Origin: Euglena gracilis
Taxonomy: Eukaryota; Euglenida; Euglenophyceae; Euglenales
Assembly: GCA_039621445.1 (NCBI GenBank)
Contig: CP154956.1
Coordinates: 53,153,540 to 53,217,539, forward strand
Direction: 5' to 3'
DNA length: 64,000 nucleotides
This document shows, piece after piece, positions 62,087 through 64,000 of this stretch (positions are counted from its first letter, which is position 1; every line of letters starts with the position of its first letter). The notes under the pieces are model-generated. The model was not told where the DNA came from. It worked only from the letters and a program-made list of their open reading frames with translations, and searched no databases. Both the position numbers and the translations under genes were made by a program.

Positions 62087-62847
62087 CAGTTGTTGAAACC
62101 GTGGATTAGGGGCTCTTGCTTTACGCCCGAACCGGCGTTCAAAGAATCAGGGCCAAATTTCGCCCTAAATACCCACTTTTTTGAAATTTTTGAGCATTTT
62201 TGAGCATGGGAGCATGGCCATGTCTATCGGCCAATTGATGTCTGATGCCACGTTACCCATCAATTGAAAGCTCTTCTCAAGGGCTTTTGACAGATGGCCA
62301 AAGGATTCAGCCATAATGCACAGAGCGCTTATTTTTTAGTGATTGTATATTCCAAAATGTGGCATCTTAATTTGTGAAATCCCACACCTCAGGTGCCATA
62401 CCGCATAGCAATCGAAAGCTCTCCCCAAGACCTTTCGCTTGGTACCCTCCACACTACACAGTGCCCTGAAAATCGCCGATCGCATGTTCCGACCCTTTTC
62501 GCAAATTCCAAATTCCACTGTTCACCTGCCTTGTTGCCCCTTGATCGATAGTCCGTCTCAAGGGCTTTCAGCAGATGGCCTTAGATTTCAGCCGTGCTGC
62601 ATGCTATTCTATTTTAGAAATTCCCCAAATTTGGCCAAATGGAAATTTTTGCACAAAATACCTCAATTTCTTGGCCAAATACCCCCCAAAAACTGCTCAG
62701 ATATGATTGCCACATGTCTACAAACCATTTTGAACACTTTTTGGTACTTTTTATTTTTGGGTCTCCCCAGACGCTGGCTTTCTGCCCTAACCGGCGTCCA
62801 GAACGCCGGTACGAGCGTGAAGCAAGGGCCCCAATTCACGGCTTCAA
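62087..62847. mobile_element. Inverted-repeat element of about 760 bp
   Basis: 62,087-62,137 (GTTGTTGAAACCGTGGATTA… to ACCGGCGTTC) is complementary, with several mismatches, to 62,799-62,847 (AACGCCGGTACGAGCG… to CACGGCTTCAAC). Two extra GCCCGAAC(C)GGCGTTC-like units lie just outside the left arm (62,034 and 62,065). No gene inside. Confidence 0.55.
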
Positions 62848-63290
62848 CCCACAACCCAACCTTCACACATCCGCGCACTCCAGGCATCGTTTTTGCCACA
62901 TGGGGTCGGAAAATAAAAATGCCAATTTCAACAACTGGTCCAATTTGTGTGACGCAGAGAGGAGTGAAACACCTCCTGTGGTACAACTGCCCCCCCCCCC
63001 CCCATAGGGCCCAGGGGAAGGGTACCCCAGCCAGTACTTTTTTTTCTTCGGCCAGGGCCTGTTTCCAACCGGCCCACAGGATCCTCCCAGTGTTCTTAAG
63101 AAATCACCTGCATGGACCCTGCTCTGTAAATTTCCAAATCAAGCTAAAAAAAAAAAAAAAAATTGAGGTCTTTTGTCAGCCTCATGTGTGTGGCGGCACA
63201 AATACCAAATCCAGCTGGGTTGGGATTCTTCAGCCAAGATTGGATGTGATAACTCCAAAGCTCCCTCAAAAATGCGGCCCCAGCTGGTTT
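62848..63290. other. Non-coding stretch before the gap
   Basis: Nothing recognised apart from a C-run (about 62,989-63,003) and an A-run (about 63,147-63,163). Confidence 0.3.
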
Positions 63291-63994
63291 NNNNNNNNNN
63301 NNNNNNNNNNNNNNNNNNNNNNNNNNNNNNNNNNNNNNNNNNNNNNNNNNNNNNNNNNNNNNNNNNNNNNNNNNNNNNNNNNNNNNNNNNNNNNNNNNNN
63401 NNNNNNNNNNNNNNNNNNNNNNNNNNNNNNNNNNNNNNNNNNNNNNNNNNNNNNNNNNNNNNNNNNNNNNNNNNNNNNNNNNNNNNNNNNNNNNNNNNNN
63501 NNNNNNNNNNNNNNNNNNNNNNNNNNNNNNNNNNNNNNNNNNNNNNNNNNNNNNNNNNNNNNNNNNNNNNNNNNNNNNNNNNNNNNNNNNNNNNNNNNNN
63601 NNNNNNNNNNNNNNNNNNNNNNNNNNNNNNNNNNNNNNNNNNNNNNNNNNNNNNNNNNNNNNNNNNNNNNNNNNNNNNNNNNNNNNNNNNNNNNNNNNNN
63701 NNNNNNNNNNNNNNNNNNNNNNNNNNNNNNNNNNNNNNNNNNNNNNNNNNNNNNNNNNNNNNNNNNNNNNNNNNNNNNNNNNNNNNNNNNNNNNNNNNNN
63801 NNNNNNNNNNNNNNNNNNNNNNNNNNNNNNNNNNNNNNNNNNNNNNNNNNNNNNNNNNNNNNNNNNNNNNNNNNNNNNNNNNNNNNNNNNNNNNNNNNNN
63901 NNNNNNNNNNNNNNNNNNNNNNNNNNNNNNNNNNNNNNNNNNNNNNNNNNNNNNNNNNNNNNNNNNNNNNNNNNNNNNNNNNNNNNNNNNNNNN
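63291..63994. other. Assembly gap
   Basis: 704 consecutive N. Only six bases follow. Confidence 0.99.
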
Positions 63995-64000
63995 CACGAG

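Noticed and set aside
1-64000. A bacterial or organelle origin, a CRISPR array, or tRNA/rRNA genes
   Set aside because: Split coding regions, DIRS retrotransposons and a SNF2 gene with introns are nuclear eukaryotic. No regularly spaced repeats or RNA gene signatures were seen.

Overview
The window is eukaryotic nuclear DNA. It splits into a retrotransposon block (about 1-41,935) and one long intron-rich host gene on the minus strand (about 42,184-58,831), followed by repeat-rich, apparently non-coding DNA and a 704-base run of N (63,291-63,994).

Retrotransposon block. Positions 1-41,935 are almost entirely DIRS-type (tyrosine-recombinase) retrotransposons lying end to end with very little other DNA. 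Each element has inverted terminal repeats, an internal complementary region near the right end, a gag-like region, reverse transcriptase (RT), RNase H, a DIRS-type methyltransferase-like segment and a tyrosine recombinase (YR). Two families are present. Type 1 includes remnants R1 and R2, divergent element B, and the well-preserved elements C and D. Type 2 is T2a/T2b. About 15.4 kb (1-15,456) recurs at 17,738-33,181 with isolated substitutions and short indels, so the order is [B end]-R1-R2-T2a-B-R1'-R2'-T2b-C, then D inverted. C (+) and D (-) meet tail to tail across 14 bp. D has the best coding capacity: a 999-codon gag-RT-RNase H frame and an overlapping open YR frame.

Host gene. From 58,831 down to 42,184 the minus strand encodes a SNF2-family ATPase of the SMARCAL1/ZRANB3 type, broken into at least 12 short GC-rich exons that carry the helicase motifs in the right order. 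Two junctions fit conventional GT-AG introns. Six others join in frame only if the intron has CAG at +4 to +6 and CTG at -8 to -6. These are the paired ends known for nonconventional introns of euglenids (and diplonemids). The mixture suggests a euglenid host; this is inference from one gene. Several introns carry short G/C-run inverted-repeat elements, three of them with clear 9-10 bp target duplications.

The two regions are probably linked only by position. D ends about 250 bp past the host stop codon, and a 15-nt string of its terminus recurs at that stop codon. No RNA genes, CRISPR arrays or bacterial features were seen.
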